Of a DNA stretch of 64,000 nt, positions 34,736 to 47,929 are shown one piece after another. This DNA comes from Rotaria sordida. Taxonomy: Eukaryota; Rotifera; Eurotatoria; Philodinida; Philodinidae. The stretch spans positions 7,769-71,768 of the forward strand of contig CAJNOL010000637.1 of the NCBI GenBank assembly GCA_905250125.1, in the 5' to 3' direction. Each line of letters begins with the position of its first letter. Position 1 is the first letter of the stretch. The notes beneath the pieces are model-generated. The model was not told the DNA's origin and did not search any database. It worked only from the letters and a program-made list of their open reading frames with translations. A program made the position numbers and the translations under genes.

Positions 34736-36466
34736 ACAAAAAAACAATATATATTTATTTCTTCAAGCAAAACATTAAAAAATACTTTATCATTTTTCTC
34801 ACTTTTTTTTCTTATCTTATGTATAGCGTTGCGTCAAATTCATCCCGGTTGGTTTTGTATTCTTATCTTTCCTTTCTCTGTTTTCTGAAACAGTGAACCG
34901 AAATGTGCAATAAATGCACAAACGGTATTAAAATAAATAATAATTCAGAATATGTAAAATTGTTTTGTTTTTTATTTTATTTTTCTAAGAAATTTCAGAT
35001 TATTCTTTCTATTGAGAATGACGATATTTTAAATTAGCTATAGAGAATCTGCTCATAGATTGAAGTCACACCCTTCAGAAGTGTACGCCGATCAATGCAT
35101 TGACTTAGACTTCGAAGCAATACTCCCAAGAAAAAGTGATCTAGAGTGTAAAAATCAAGAAAAAAAAGCTTGCTTGTCCTAAAGAAGATTCCGCTATTAG
35201 GCTTTTAGTTACGGAAATTAATCTTACTAATTTCAGCTTTTGTTACGATTAAACATGAACTTGAGATGATAGATATGAGAGAAAATATTGTCTTAATTCA
35301 ATACGAGTAAATACTTTTAAACATTAAGTTAATTCCTATATAGTAAAAGAATTATTAGAATTAACGAGAGAAGGTTCTCAACTATGGAATGCTGACTGAG
35401 CTTATAGTTTGTCCGTATATGGAACTCAGTAAGACTAGTAAAAACCAAAAAGAATTTGCGCCTTTTGTAGTTACAACCGTTGTATTGAATTTTCGACTTC
35501 ACGCAAACCAGCTGGTCAAAGATCGTAAGGCATCAGTTCTATCTGAAGTTTTGTTCATAAGGAGGTTGCGCCGTTATTTGATTGTTCTGAATGCTTCTCT
35601 TGAAAAGTATGATTTCTTATTTGAGTTATTCAATGATCAAAACAGTTGATGTTCTAACCTTTTCTGTATGAAAAATGACAGTTTCTTGATCATTAGATAC
35701 TTCACAAAGAAATCGTACTTTTCAAAGGAAACTTTCAAAGCAATCTAATAACGAAGAGACCTATTCATGGACAATATTTCAGATCGAACTGGTGTCTTAC
35801 GATCTTTGGCCAGCAGATGTGTACGAGATTTAAAATTCAATAGAACAATCACAACTCCAAAAGGCACAAATTTCTTTAGGTTTCAACTAGTCTCACTGAA
35901 TTCTATATACGGGCAAACTATGAGCTCAATTGATATCCGACACTCGGAATCGTTTTTTTGTAAGCATTATGAAATTAGTATAAAGTGTTAAATATAATTA
36001 TTTTGTATATTAGTAAAAGAAACTTCTCTAGATGGTGATCATTAAGATAGTATAATTTAACCGTTGAGAATGAAAATCAATTCGCCATTAAAATATTACA
36101 ATTAGATATTGTAAAAATTATTTGTGTCGTCAAATTTTGTTCTAACACCGACATTAGAATATAATAAGTTTTTAAACATTTACAATGAATATAAAATGTT
36201 CATACAATTGGTTCGTTTCACAGCAAAAATAATTAGAAGACTCTCTGTAAGATTAATATTAGATATATGAAAGACAAATGGAATTTATATAAGAGGGCTG
36301 TGAAAACTCCAAATTTCTTCTTAGAAATAAAATGAGTTCGTTTCATATTTGTTCTTAACAACTAAAGCTGAAAGAACAAAAAGCATTTCGTAAAAGCATT
36401 GCTTATATTCGTTTTTTCTTTTCATAGATTATTTTCTATTTTTCAGATAACAGAAAAAAAGTTATC
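34736..36466. other. Intergenic, CREBL2 to IMP3
   Basis: About 1.7 kb. Two open frames of 86 and 74 codons (35389-35649 and 35767-35991) have neither splice context nor family resemblance, and codon use unlike the neighbouring genes. I treat them as chance or as remnants of decayed sequence. TTTCAG at 36441-36446 is a likely acceptor 20 nt before the IMP3 ATG. Confidence 0.45.
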
Positions 36467-37212
36467 ATGGTACGAAAATTACGTTTTCACGAGCGTAAAT
36501 TATTAAAAAAAGTTGATTTTATCAATTGGGAAGTTGATAAAAATTTACATGAAGTAACTGTTATGCGTAAATTTCATATACAAAAACGTGAAGATTATAC
36601 AAAATATAATGATTTATCACGAAGAATACGTGAATTAGCTCGTAAAATTAAAGAATTAGATGCTAATGATCCATTTCGAATAGAAGCAACACGTACATTA
36701 TTAGAAAAATTGTAAGAAAGAAAAAAAAAACAAATAAGATTTATTTATTTTTTTAAATATTCTTATTTCAAAGACATTCACTTGGTTTAACACCAACAAA
36801 AGAAAATCTTGAATTAGTTGATAAAATAACTGCTAGTCGATTTTGTCGACGTCGTTTACCTGTTGTTATGACACGTAATCATATGGCACAACATTTACCA
36901 GGAGCAGTTAAATTTATTGAGCAAGGACATATTCGTATTGGACCTGATATTGTTACCGATCCAGCATTTCTTGTTACGAGGTAAATAAGTGTTTGTTTGT
37001 TTTTTTTTTATTTTAAAAACTATATGAAAATTTTTTTCTTCTTTTCAATTCTAGAAATACAGAAGATTTTATTTCATGGACTGATAATTCAGCAATACGA
37101 AGACAATTATTAGAATATCAAGATATGGTATTTAGAATTTTCTTCTTCTCTTTTTTTTTGTAAATTAATTATTTTTTTGTTTGTTTTTTTTTAGGAAACT
37201 GAAATTGTTTAA
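36467..37212 (+). CDS. IMP3: U3 snoRNP protein IMP3
   Basis: Four exons (36467-36711, 36774-36980, 37055-37127, 37195-37212) encode 180 aa (human 184). Conserved parts are [37 protein letters not shown], the S4-like RNA-binding region [30 protein letters not shown] and [13 protein letters not shown]3 is part of the SSU processome and helps pair U3 snoRNA with pre-rRNA in 18S maturation in the nucleolus. The last exon is only six codons including the stop (ETEIV), so the tail is shorter and less acidic than in human. Confidence 0.97.
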
Positions 37213-40200
37213 TTCTCTGTTTTGTTATTACAAATAAAAATAAGAAAAAATTCTGTTGAAATTGTTTTTGTTTTGTTCGAACATATTGTTCTTATTTGAA
37301 CATCAAATAATCAAACAAATCTAATTGTATTATTGATATGATATCATAACGTTAATTAAAATTTTTATCGAACTATAAAAAAAAGAATTTATAATTCATC
37401 TAAAATTGAATATCAGCGAACTTTTTCACAAATAATGATTTGAGATATATGCAAATCTATTTAATTTCTTTTTTTTAATGTTATTCTTTCTAAACACTAA
37501 AAAAAACTAAAAAGTCTTTATCAATCATAAACAAGAATATTATTTGAATAATTTAATTCTTCGATATTTATCATTTAGTAGTATTAATATGTTTGTAAAA
37601 GTGAAGGTAATTTTGTCTAAGTAATAATATAGTATTATTTATATTTGATTTCAATAGGAAAATATCTCTTTTCGTAGTTTCAGTCTAAAGGTATTATTGA
37701 GAATAAAACTGACTTTTTTATTTTTAAAACAAATCTTTATAATCTTAGTTGCTATTATATTAACTTTATTCACTAAATAAATACAAAAAAAAAACAAAAC
37801 AAAACAAAAAAATCAATATAAATATTTCAACGACTGTTCTTATATGAAGTTATGGTAATTTTCATGAAGCTTTATAATATTTACATTTTCGTTTGATTAC
37901 TAGTAGGAAAAAAAACCTAGAAACAGAAAAAAAAGTATAGTAATGGATTTTGCCTACGAAATTAATGTTAAATATAAGATTTCTTATCGATTTCTGAAAT
38001 TTATTCATATTTTGTAATTTCAATTACACAATACTCTTTGAGAATGTAATTCATATTTCAAATTTGAGTTCGAATGTTTCTAGAGTAAATCAAGTATAAT
38101 TAAAGAACTATGTCAAATTTAAAACATGTATAATACTATTACTTTATATTGCGCATTATTATAGAAAGTATAGTAATAATTTAATATAAATCGACTAATT
38201 TGTTTTTGACGAATTTTTCTATATTGTCTATGTTGAAATCGATATTATTTGGAGTCTTTAGCAAGATTGACTGCAATAATAAAACACAGCAAACTATTAT
38301 TTGATTTAACTGTAAGAATGACAGAAAATTGATTTACTATATCTTCAACATAATTAGTACTGGTGTTTTTACGAATATATGTAACCATGTATATATTTCT
38401 ATGGTCTCTAATATAAAGACTAACACATCGAAAACAAAATTCAACATATATTATTTTTCGATGTAACTATATTTCTATGTTATGAAATAGTACGATTATG
38501 AATGATACAATAAATATATGTATAAAATATATTCCAAATTTGAGTTATATATATATATGTTTGAATGATAATAAAGTAATTCATCTAAATAGACGTTTAC
38601 AATCCACAATATACATTAAGTTATTATTGTCAATATTATTTCATAAAATATTTACAAGAATAAGTTGAGACACTTAACTCAGCATTAAGATAAAAATTAT
38701 CGTTTTATAAGAAAAACAGAAGTTCAAACTTCATAATACTTCAAATAATATTTTATCAATATTTATTAACAATAAAGATTTTAATTCGAAACATTAAAAT
38801 ATTTTTCATAAAAGATATTCATCTTCTATTGATTGATCAATCGAATATTTAATTCAGAAAATTAAGTAAGATTTATTTTCATGTTCTTCATCAAAAAAAA
38901 AACCCAGCATTTCGTATCAAAGAAAACTGAATATAAGTATGATGAAATTCGATTAAAATTGATTACAATTTTATTATTACATATAGCAAAATAAATGAAA
39001 ATTTATCAAAGATTGTATCTAAAAAATGAACCGGTGATGGATCGGAACAAATAATTTCCTTTTTCTTTTTTTTTTCTTACATCAAAACTAAAATTGTTTA
39101 CTTCTATTCAACAAATATTTGAACAGTCTTTTAAATTCTCTTTTTTTCTTTCATTTATCTAAAAACAATTTTACTCGCAATTTAAATATTCATAATTAAG
39201 TTCATCATCACATATTCGTTCTTCTTGTTTGTCGTTTGTTATTCTTATCTTTATAAAAATCATTTTTAATACATTTTTATCAAAAAAAAAAAAAAAAAGA
39301 ACACCAAAGTCGATCGAATTTTCAATTAAATAAAACATACCTATAATAATGATTGACAGAACATGTATACAATATCTTAATAATGTTTGTTCTCAAACAT
39401 ACTTTTATTCAAAATGAGACCAATATATACAAAAGTAAAAACTAATAATGTCTATCAAGACTTTTTTTTTTCTCATAGATTATTGAATAATGAACAGATG
39501 GCATTGTATATTCATCTCAGTTTTTTTTTTTCGTCGTCTCATTCTTGTTGTTCATATCGATATCTGATTAAGGTGCACATTGATATATATATATATATCT
39601 ATAGAACGGGAAAAGTAAATATTGACCGACGCCAAGAAACCTTCGTTCAGGTATCGATTACTTTTTTTTCTGAAGGCCTACGATCCGATTACAGCGAACT
39701 CTTGAAAAGATTTTTCTTTTCGACATTTTCTAAAAAAAAAAAAGAAAAAGAAAGAAATGCATAAATGGATGTTAAAGTAAGTCTGAACGGAAATCGAATG
39801 AATTTGTTTTGCTTTGCTTTGCTTTGCTTTCTTTTTCGTATTTACTTGTGATGTCAGTAAGAGGAAATCGAATGTAAATTTTAATCATCTTCTCTTCCAT
39901 CCTATTCTCCTATGTTAACGAACACAATTTGATCGATCATCAATCGAATGCGACAACGGAACTAACCATAGACATCATTCGTATATTTACTCTGAACAAA
40001 CGTCTTCATGTTTGGTCTCTTATTCCTATTTGTCACGATCTAAAATTGATGTATGATGATGAGGTGTGACTAGAAGTTTGTTCTTTGCTCATTTTTAATG
40101 AATAAACTTCTTCTATGTGTACATTCTTAAATTGAATTGAAGAGAAAAAAACCATCTGGTAGTTGTTGTTCTCCTTCTCCCAAAAAAAAATATGTAAAGT

Positions 40201-43200
40201 CAATAAAAAATTGGAAGAGTTAATCCTTCATTTTCCTAGGCGGAACAATGTTAATCAAAAAAAAAAAATGAAAAGATTGCTTGATCTTTTGTTTGAATGA
40301 AGCTTCGACTCAATTCATTTTTGACCTTGTTTCTACACGCACACTTCTTCAAGTATATTTGGCAAAGCTATGTATTGAATAAAAAAAAAAAAGAAAGAAA
40401 ACGAGGAATTTATGTTAAGCTTCGAGAGTCAACACCAAACTAAGTAGAGTACACATATACACTCATCCGAACAAGAGCTGATTGTCGTCGTCAAGTGATC
40501 AAATGTGATAAAAGCATTGAAAGAAGAGAAGAAGAAGAAGAAAATTCTTAACAAATTATAAATTACTAAATCCTTCTTTTCTCATTTTTTTTTTTGTACA
40601 TCCGCATTTTTATATTTTCACAGTTTGTAGTGAAAAGGGAAATGGATTAATGTTTGTTATTCATTTGATGATCAAAAGTGATTGAAATATAAAGCAGTGA
40701 ATCATTTTAACCAAAAGAATGTTTGTTCTCACTTTAAAGAGACTCATCATCATCATCAACACATTGACTTAAAGACACCTGTGTGAAATGACAAAAAAAA
40801 AAACTAGTTCTTTTGATCAAATAGAATATTATTCTTATGTCTTGACATATCATATAGAAAATATTAAAAAAAAAGCGAATTGTCATATAAATCGATAGGA
40901 ACTTTATTCATTAGAAAAACAAAGATTTCACTCACTTTCATTATATTTAACATCGACAATTGATTACAAGTCGTGTCACGTACAATGAATCCTTAGAAAA
41001 TACTTATTTGAAACTACTAATGAAGTCATTCGTTCAACTTCATTTAATGGCATGAATATCTGAATGAAAGATTCTTTCTTTTTTAGTTTTTTCTTTTTTT
41101 TCTTATAACTTTGTATGTCTCTTCTATGCTTCAATTCTCAAATTACTTTTGTTCGTCTATTTATCTTGGACAACCGTGTACATAATTTTTTTTTTTCGTC
41201 AGACATATATTTAGAAATCAGTAAAAACAAAATACACCAGAAAAGATTAGGAGAAGAAAAAAAAAGTAAGTGGCTTGAAAGCTTGATTATCTAAATACTG
41301 TTAAGATATATATATATATATATAAATATTATTCCCTCCGTAATCAACAAACATTGTGTACCGAGAGCATATTTACATACTTGTCAATGATGACAAAAAA
41401 TACATTAAGAAAGTGTTTAGAATTAACTTTGTCTTCTATGTTGTACGTGACTCACAAAAACTTTACATTTATGTATACATATATATATATATATACATAT
41501 ATTCTCTCTTGTTCTCTTAACTTAAATTTACTTTTTGAAAATGAGAATTATATATAGAAGAGAAAGACGAACGATGAGAAAGAAGAAAAAAAAAATCAAG
41601 AACTATGTTGTATATGTACAAACGACAGACAGGTTCATTTTGAACATATTATTGTTATATGTCAGTTAGAATACATGAAATAAATTTGATGTGAAATTGA
41701 TCGATCGACTCAACAACGAATAAAAACAGAAAAAATAAGAATAAGAATGAAAACTTCTTATACAGGTGAGAGAGTTATCATATCTAACGATGTGTTAAGA
41801 TTTATTTTCTTTTTCTTTTTCTTTTTTTTTTTGTCTTGTCACACCTTCTTGATTGTCATAGTTGCACTTATTTTAATAATCCAATAGAAAATTCATACGT
41901 GATTATTCAAGGTATTCAAAGCTTCTTCGTCAATTTGCATTCAAACGTAGAAAACGGAAATGCAACAGCACATGCAGTCCATCCCCTTTTTCTCTAACCT
42001 AGCCTAGAATATATATATATATATATATACGCACGTCAGGGCGGGATTAGATACGATGACTACTATCATTGTATTTACTCAATTTGCACACGTACATGAA
42101 GAAAGAGAGAATGACCAGTATAACGAATCATCTATACATTCTTGTTAGATATGACAAACATCGAAGGTATCACGCTTTCTATATAACTATGAAGGAAATG
42201 TTTATAAAAAGGATTTATTCGTTTACATGTAAATCATCAGGGTCATTCGTTTATTTTTGAATGACCCGAAAAAAAAAGAAAAGAAAAAAAACAACTTTTC
42301 ATCATCGAAGATCAGCTTATAGAAAAAAAAATATATATCTTTACTATCCGTTTTAAAAGAATCAATAGATAACTAACTCGGAGAAGCTTATAGATAATAT
42401 AAAACAAACAAATATTGTTATCACAGTTACTCGAAATATTGAAGAAGTAGATATTTATTGCCACTTCCACATTTCATTTTATCAAGTATATAATAAATTA
42501 ATTTTGTCAAACTTCAAGTATAATCATGTTCTATACAATCAATCCGATTACACTTCATAACACCTACTCATTATTATCGTTATTTTTCCCAGAAAAAGAA
42601 TCTTAGGGATTCTATTTTTTTTTATATAGAAAAAAAAAAGTAACCGAATATTTTATTGACGAAGATGTTTATCGATATATATATATTTTATCATTTGATT
42701 CGTTTAATGCTGTTACAAAATGAATATGATTGGCCGACAGAAAAACAACATTACGATTGGTTGAAGGTCGTTAAGAGTAGAGAAGCAGAAAAAAAAAAGA
42801 AAAATTCCGAGAAGGTTTCTCTTTCTCTTTTTCTCTCTATATGTCTCAAATTAATAATTGCAGTATAGAACTTTTTTTTTCTTCTTCTTTCACAATCGAG
42901 AAGAAGAAGTAAGTTTTCTTTTTTTTTCTCTCTCTCTCATTTTCTCTCTCTTTTTCTTGATAAAGAGATGTAAAATCTACAGAAGAAGAAGGAGCCAATA
43001 TTATTCTAGCAAGCAGCAGCAGTCAGCAACGACGACGCGCGAAGCAAATATTGTTTCCATTTATTTGTAACGCACAAATATATCCACGCGCGTGTACACG
43101 CACGTATCGTACACATATATACATAAAGATTTTTTTCAAGAAGTTGAATAAGAAAAAAGAAAAAAAAAAGTATGTGTGTGTATGTGTCTATCCGATCATA

Positions 43201-43328
43201 AGTACATATTAACAAAACTAATATAAATAATTTTTTTTTTCTTTTTATTGACAGATGAACATAGATAGTTAATTTAAATATAGCATAAATAAACATTAGG
43301 CTTTTTTTTTCTAATTATTTACAGTCCC
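37213..43328. other. 6.1-kb gene-free region upstream of FOXA
   Basis: No exon with splice context was found here. It is AT-rich with many homopolymers and TA repeats (for example 38551-38562, 39585-39599, 42009-42029), a short (GCTTT)n run at about 39811-39832 and pyrimidine tracts near 42820-42960. A CpG-containing patch at 43029-43115 is the most promoter-like part. GAAGAAG|TAAGT near 42903 and TTTACAG at 43318-43324 could bound a 5' UTR intron. The size and position fit cis-regulatory DNA of a developmental gene, but no site can be called. Confidence 0.45.
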
Positions 43329-44919
43329 ATGTCATCATCACCAAAAACATCAGGGAATTATCAAACGAATTGTTGTTATCAACAATCACCCTATGGAAAT
43401 AATCCAACTGGACAATATACACTTGTTCCACCACCATCACATCATCATCATCAGCAACAACAACAACTAGTCAATAATAATGGTCAAACATTATCACCAA
43501 CATCTTTATCTATGGTTTATAATAATGGTCAACCACAACAACAACCAAGTTCATCATCATCACCACCTTATGGAACACATACATCATTAAATGTTCTTCA
43601 TACACTTTCACCAACACGTTATCAAAATCAACAAATTAATGATAAAACAAATAACAGTTCAACAACAGTTATAACTAATGGACAAGTACCAACAATGCCA
43701 GTTAATAATGTTACAAATAGTGCTGCTGCATTAGCTGCAGCTACAGCATATAGAAGAAATTTTAATGCGTGTGCTAAACCACCATATAGGTATATTTTGT
43801 CTAACGGAAATCCATTATCTTAACCTAAATTATTGTATGTTCTTTTTTTTTGTTTTTTACTGAATAGTTATATATCTTTAATTACAATGGCTATACAATT
43901 ATCAGCAAATCGTATGTGTACATTGGCTGAAATATATCAATTTATTATGGATTCATTTCCATATTACCGTCAAAATCAACAACGATGGCAAAATTCTATT
44001 CGTCATTCATTAAGTTTTAATGATTGTTTTGTTAAAGTACCACGAAGTCCTGATCGGTAATTTTTATTTGTTGTTCTTTTCTTTTCTTTTTTTTGGAAAA
44101 TTTGTTGTTTCTTCTTCAATAGACCAGGCAAAGGTTCTTATTGGACATTACATCAAGATGCAACAAATATGTTTGAAAATGGATGTTATCTTCGACGACA
44201 AAAACGTTTTAAATGTAAGTTTTTTTTTCAAATGTTTGCTTTTTATTAAATTAAACTTTTTTTTTGCCAAATACAAAAAAAGCTTTTTTAGGTACTAAAC
44301 GTGAAATATCATGTCGTATACCACATGACCGAGATTCAAATAATAATAATCGACGTAATGGTATAAATAATACTCTTGATAAATCAACAACATCAACAGG
44401 TAGTGGACAACGAAGTCCACTTTCATCAGCATCAGATAAATCATGTGATGAACAATTAATACTTATGCAACATCATCAACAACACCAACAACAACAACAA
44501 CACCAAAGACCAATGTATATGCAACATCAACAACAACAACAGCCAGCATTAGCAGGTAAATTTTATTTATTTAAAAATCTTTTTTTTTTTAATTGTATAA
44601 TTATTTGTTCAAAGCATCAGAATCTCCAGATTCTCGTAATTTACAACTTTCATCATCATCAGGTTCAACTGTTGGTGTTAAACAACTTAAACAGGAACAG
44701 TGTGAATTTAATCAAATGTCATTTGATCCGCATACATTTACTGGTTATTCACCATTTGCTATTAATACACTTATTATGCATCAAGGTTTTGGTGATAATC
44801 CAGCAGCATTAAATGCATATTATGCATCACAATTACCACAAACAGCTTTTGTTCCATCATCATCAACGGATTATTATCATCATTCGGCTATGTATGCAAC
44901 ACAACCAACTGCATTGTGA
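43329..44919 (+). CDS. FOXA: Forkhead box A transcription factor (FOXA/HNF3 type)
   Basis: Five exons (43329-43789, 43868-44056, 44123-44214, 44292-44555, 44615-44919) encode about 436 aa. The forkhead domain lies at residues ~149-247: [81 protein letters not shown]. The winged-helix core and the [15 protein letters not shown] end are FOXA hallmarks. A C-terminal [10 protein letters not shown] resembles FOXA conserved region III (HPFSINNLM). Flanks are rich in Gln, His, Ser and Asn. The Cys after RFK fixes the exon 4 acceptor at CTTTTTTAG (44283-44291); an acceptor a few bases earlier would break the homology. FOXA proteins are pioneer factors of endoderm and gut. Confidence 0.93.
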
Positions 44920-47900
44920 AAAAAGAAAAGAAAACTGTTTTTTTTTTATTTGTGTTTTGTTTCGTTTTCTCGTGTTTTTCTTTTTCATATGTCTACCTGT
45001 AGATATTTGACACATACACATTCCATCTTATACACATCCCTGCGATGTCGCTTGACTTCTCTTTTTTCTTCTCTTGATCTATTTCGCTTTCTCTCTCTTT
45101 TTTTTTTGTGCTGCATACTTACCCTTTAAATCATTTTGTTCATCGTCATTCCCTTTCTATCCTCCTATTCGCTACATATAATACAGAGAATTCTATTTTG
45201 TATTTTGTTCTTGATCTTTATATGAGAAAAAAAGAAAAAAAGAAAAAGAAATTATTGTCAGTTTTTTTTGTTTTTGTTTCGTCTAAATACCGATGGAATG
45301 TACAATCTCACGAGATATGAATTTTATTATAATACTTAAATGTTTTGTTAAATAAATTATTTGACAAATGATTATATTCTTAATTATTTTCGAATAATGC
45401 AAAATCAAGTAGAAGATCATGAAAAGGAAAGTTTTTATGTAAGCTGTTTTGAATTAATAGAAAAAAATATATATATAGAGACATTAGAGTTTTAAATGAA
45501 GTGGTAGTTGATCAAATATTGTTACAAATAGTATATGTAAGTAAATATTGTCTTATGAAACGTGTGCTTCTAATCGATAGTTATAGAACATGCATAAAAG
45601 AGAAAATTGCCATTTGACCACCAAAAAAAATAGATTTGATCACCAAAATATGTTTGCTACGAAATGATCACCAAAAAAAATATAGGTTTGATCACCAAAA
45701 TTTTTTGCTTGTGAAATGATCACTTCTCATTTGTATTCAATGAATTTCTATCTTATAAGCGAATTAATCTATCGGACGGGATTAATCAACAATAATCTCG
45801 TTTGATGAATATAATTCCATTAACTCAGAACAATTATAAAGAATGTCTCAGTATCATCAGAACACAGAACATTAGAAAATGTCAAATAATGAATGGACAT
45901 TGCAGTACACAATGAAGTCATACGATGAACCAAGAGATATCGTAAAATCGTAGTTCAACGTATGGCAATATCGACGATCGTATTTAAATAATCATTCCAA
46001 ATATTTATTTAAATACAATGAATATAGAAAGCATCCATTATGCAAGTTTGACATCAAAATTATTATGCCTGATGATAATATAGATTCGATAAGAATTATA
46101 TCTCAAAGTGTAGATAAACATGACCAAAATGAACGGGATCATAACAACACGTTTATCATCTACAGTTCGTGAATAGGTATCTAATGATATTAAATGTGGA
46201 TTATCTCAAACTCAACTTAAAGCATCATTGACTATAGCTCATTCAGAATACTCAATTATTGAAGATAAATTACGAAGTTTTGTTATTTATGAACGATGAA
46301 AAGATAGCCCAAAATTTTTTTCTGTTCATGATTTACGAAACTGGTGTAATTAGCACAGAGATGGATCATAATTACATTCTACCTATGTTCCATTAATAAA
46401 TTTGGTGATCATTTCGCAGCAAACACATTTTGGTGATAAAAAAATATTCATACCCTACATAAAGTATTTCTTTTGATTTAAACTTGAAAATTGCTTACTA
46501 ATATTTTTATTGATTAATCACTCTGTTTGATCAAACTAGTTTCGATTAGTAATAGGATTAAATGAATTTTGTGTTCTTGATATCAAGTTTTTTTGTTTTA
46601 GATTTTTAATTTATCGAATAATTATTTTTCTTTCTGTAAATTGAGAAATATTCTACAGTTTTACAATATAATATCATTTTAAACATTGAATTAAGTTTGT
46701 ATGATTTTATTTGAAATCTGAACATGAAATTAGTAAAACAGAGATTATGTAGAATAATTTATGAAAAAATAAAATTTATGAGGATATTGTAGAAATGAAA
46801 CAGAAAGTTTAATTTTTTTCAAACAAATAAGATAATGATACTGAAACAAATCATAAAATTTTATTTCTATAACACTTTACCTTCTATTTAGAAAAAACAA
46901 GAGTCAGGTACAACCTTTTTATCAAAAGCGTATTGCTGATAAGACATTGATTGAATTCGAAATATTTTAACTTTTTTCGTTGAATATTTGTTTTAGATGC
47001 AATTACCAATCATAATTATAATCAACAAGAAAATGTTATCATTTTTCTAAATAAAAAGATATATACAAATGATGTAAAGTTCTAGGAAGTATCTAGACTC
47101 ATGCGAAAGTATCAAACAGTTAGTATTACTAAATTAAAATTAATAAAACCATCAGTATCGAAATAAAAATATTACACAAACAAAATATATGTTTATAAAT
47201 AAAAGGTTTATGTTCTAAAAGATCCCTATCGTAATTTCTTTTTACAGGTACAAGGGATTTTGTTTGATTAAGAGATCTTGTAATTCGATTGTTTACTAAT
47301 AGTCTGAGTTAAGTTCAGGTAAAAATATATGCTTCGAATTTATTAAATTCAATAAACAGTATGTTCACTCATTTTTCTATCAGAATTATTGAGTTTGCTG
47401 TTCGTTTTATTTTAAAATGAAACGTATAGTACTACATTATTCTACATACTGACATCTACGGAAATTCTTCTGAGATAATTTCTATATTCAAAAACCCAAG
47501 TCAGCCCGTACGCTCTTTGCTGTCTTACCAGTGGTTTATTTATAAAAGACTTTTTTTTAATTTTCACAGTTAGAAAAAGGTTTTATTTCGTTCAAATGAT
47601 TGTCAGGATAAAAGCACTTGAGTAGACAATAACAACAACTGGAAGACAAATAATTAAACAGTAGTTTCATAAAAAAAACGACAAGATATCATATCGCATA
47701 AATGTTTCAAAGAATTTACAATTCTTATAAGGACAGCAAATGAAATATTAAAGAAATTTTCTGAATAATGTAAAGATGGATAAGAAGTGTGACAGTTACT
47801 ATTTCATAATGCAAAAAAGAAAATGAACTTTATGCTTTGACAAAGCTGCAACACTAATTTCATACATAACTAATAAGATAAATAAATACCATAAATCTTA

Positions 47901-47929
47901 TGAATAAGTATTAACATATAGATAAAATA
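44920..47929. other. Intergenic, FOXA to the BEN-like gene
   Basis: The FOXA 3' UTR is followed by AT-rich sequence. The only structured part is the decayed TIR element at 45612-46440, listed separately. I see nothing recognisable in 46441-47929. Confidence 0.45.
45612..46440. mobile_element. Decayed DNA transposon with TIRs and a stop-interrupted ORF remnant
   Basis: The left end (45612-45725) carries the motif GATCACCAAAA in repeated copies. The right end (46400-46438) carries its inverse. ATCACCAAAATATGTTTGCT on the left matches the reverse complement of the right end with two changes or fewer over about 37 bp. Between them, a plus-strand frame at about 46110-46385 looks protein-like (GLSQTQLKASLT, FSVHDLRNWCN) but is broken by several stops. 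It reminds me of the N-terminal part of MULE-type transposases, but that assignment is weak. Target-site duplication is not resolved. Confidence 0.55.

Noticed and set aside
35389-35991. Two moderate open frames between CREBL2 and IMP3
   Set aside because: Different frames, no recognisable motif, no splice sites joining them in phase, and codon use unlike neighbouring genes.
42858-43070. Short open frames just upstream of FOXA
   Set aside because: Products of pyrimidine tracts and (AGC)n-like sequence; more likely 5' UTR or promoter.
44215-44291. Earlier acceptor for FOXA exon 4 (before CTTTTTTAG)
   Set aside because: It would replace the conserved Cys after RFK and insert extra residues; CTTTTTTAG gives the family sequence.
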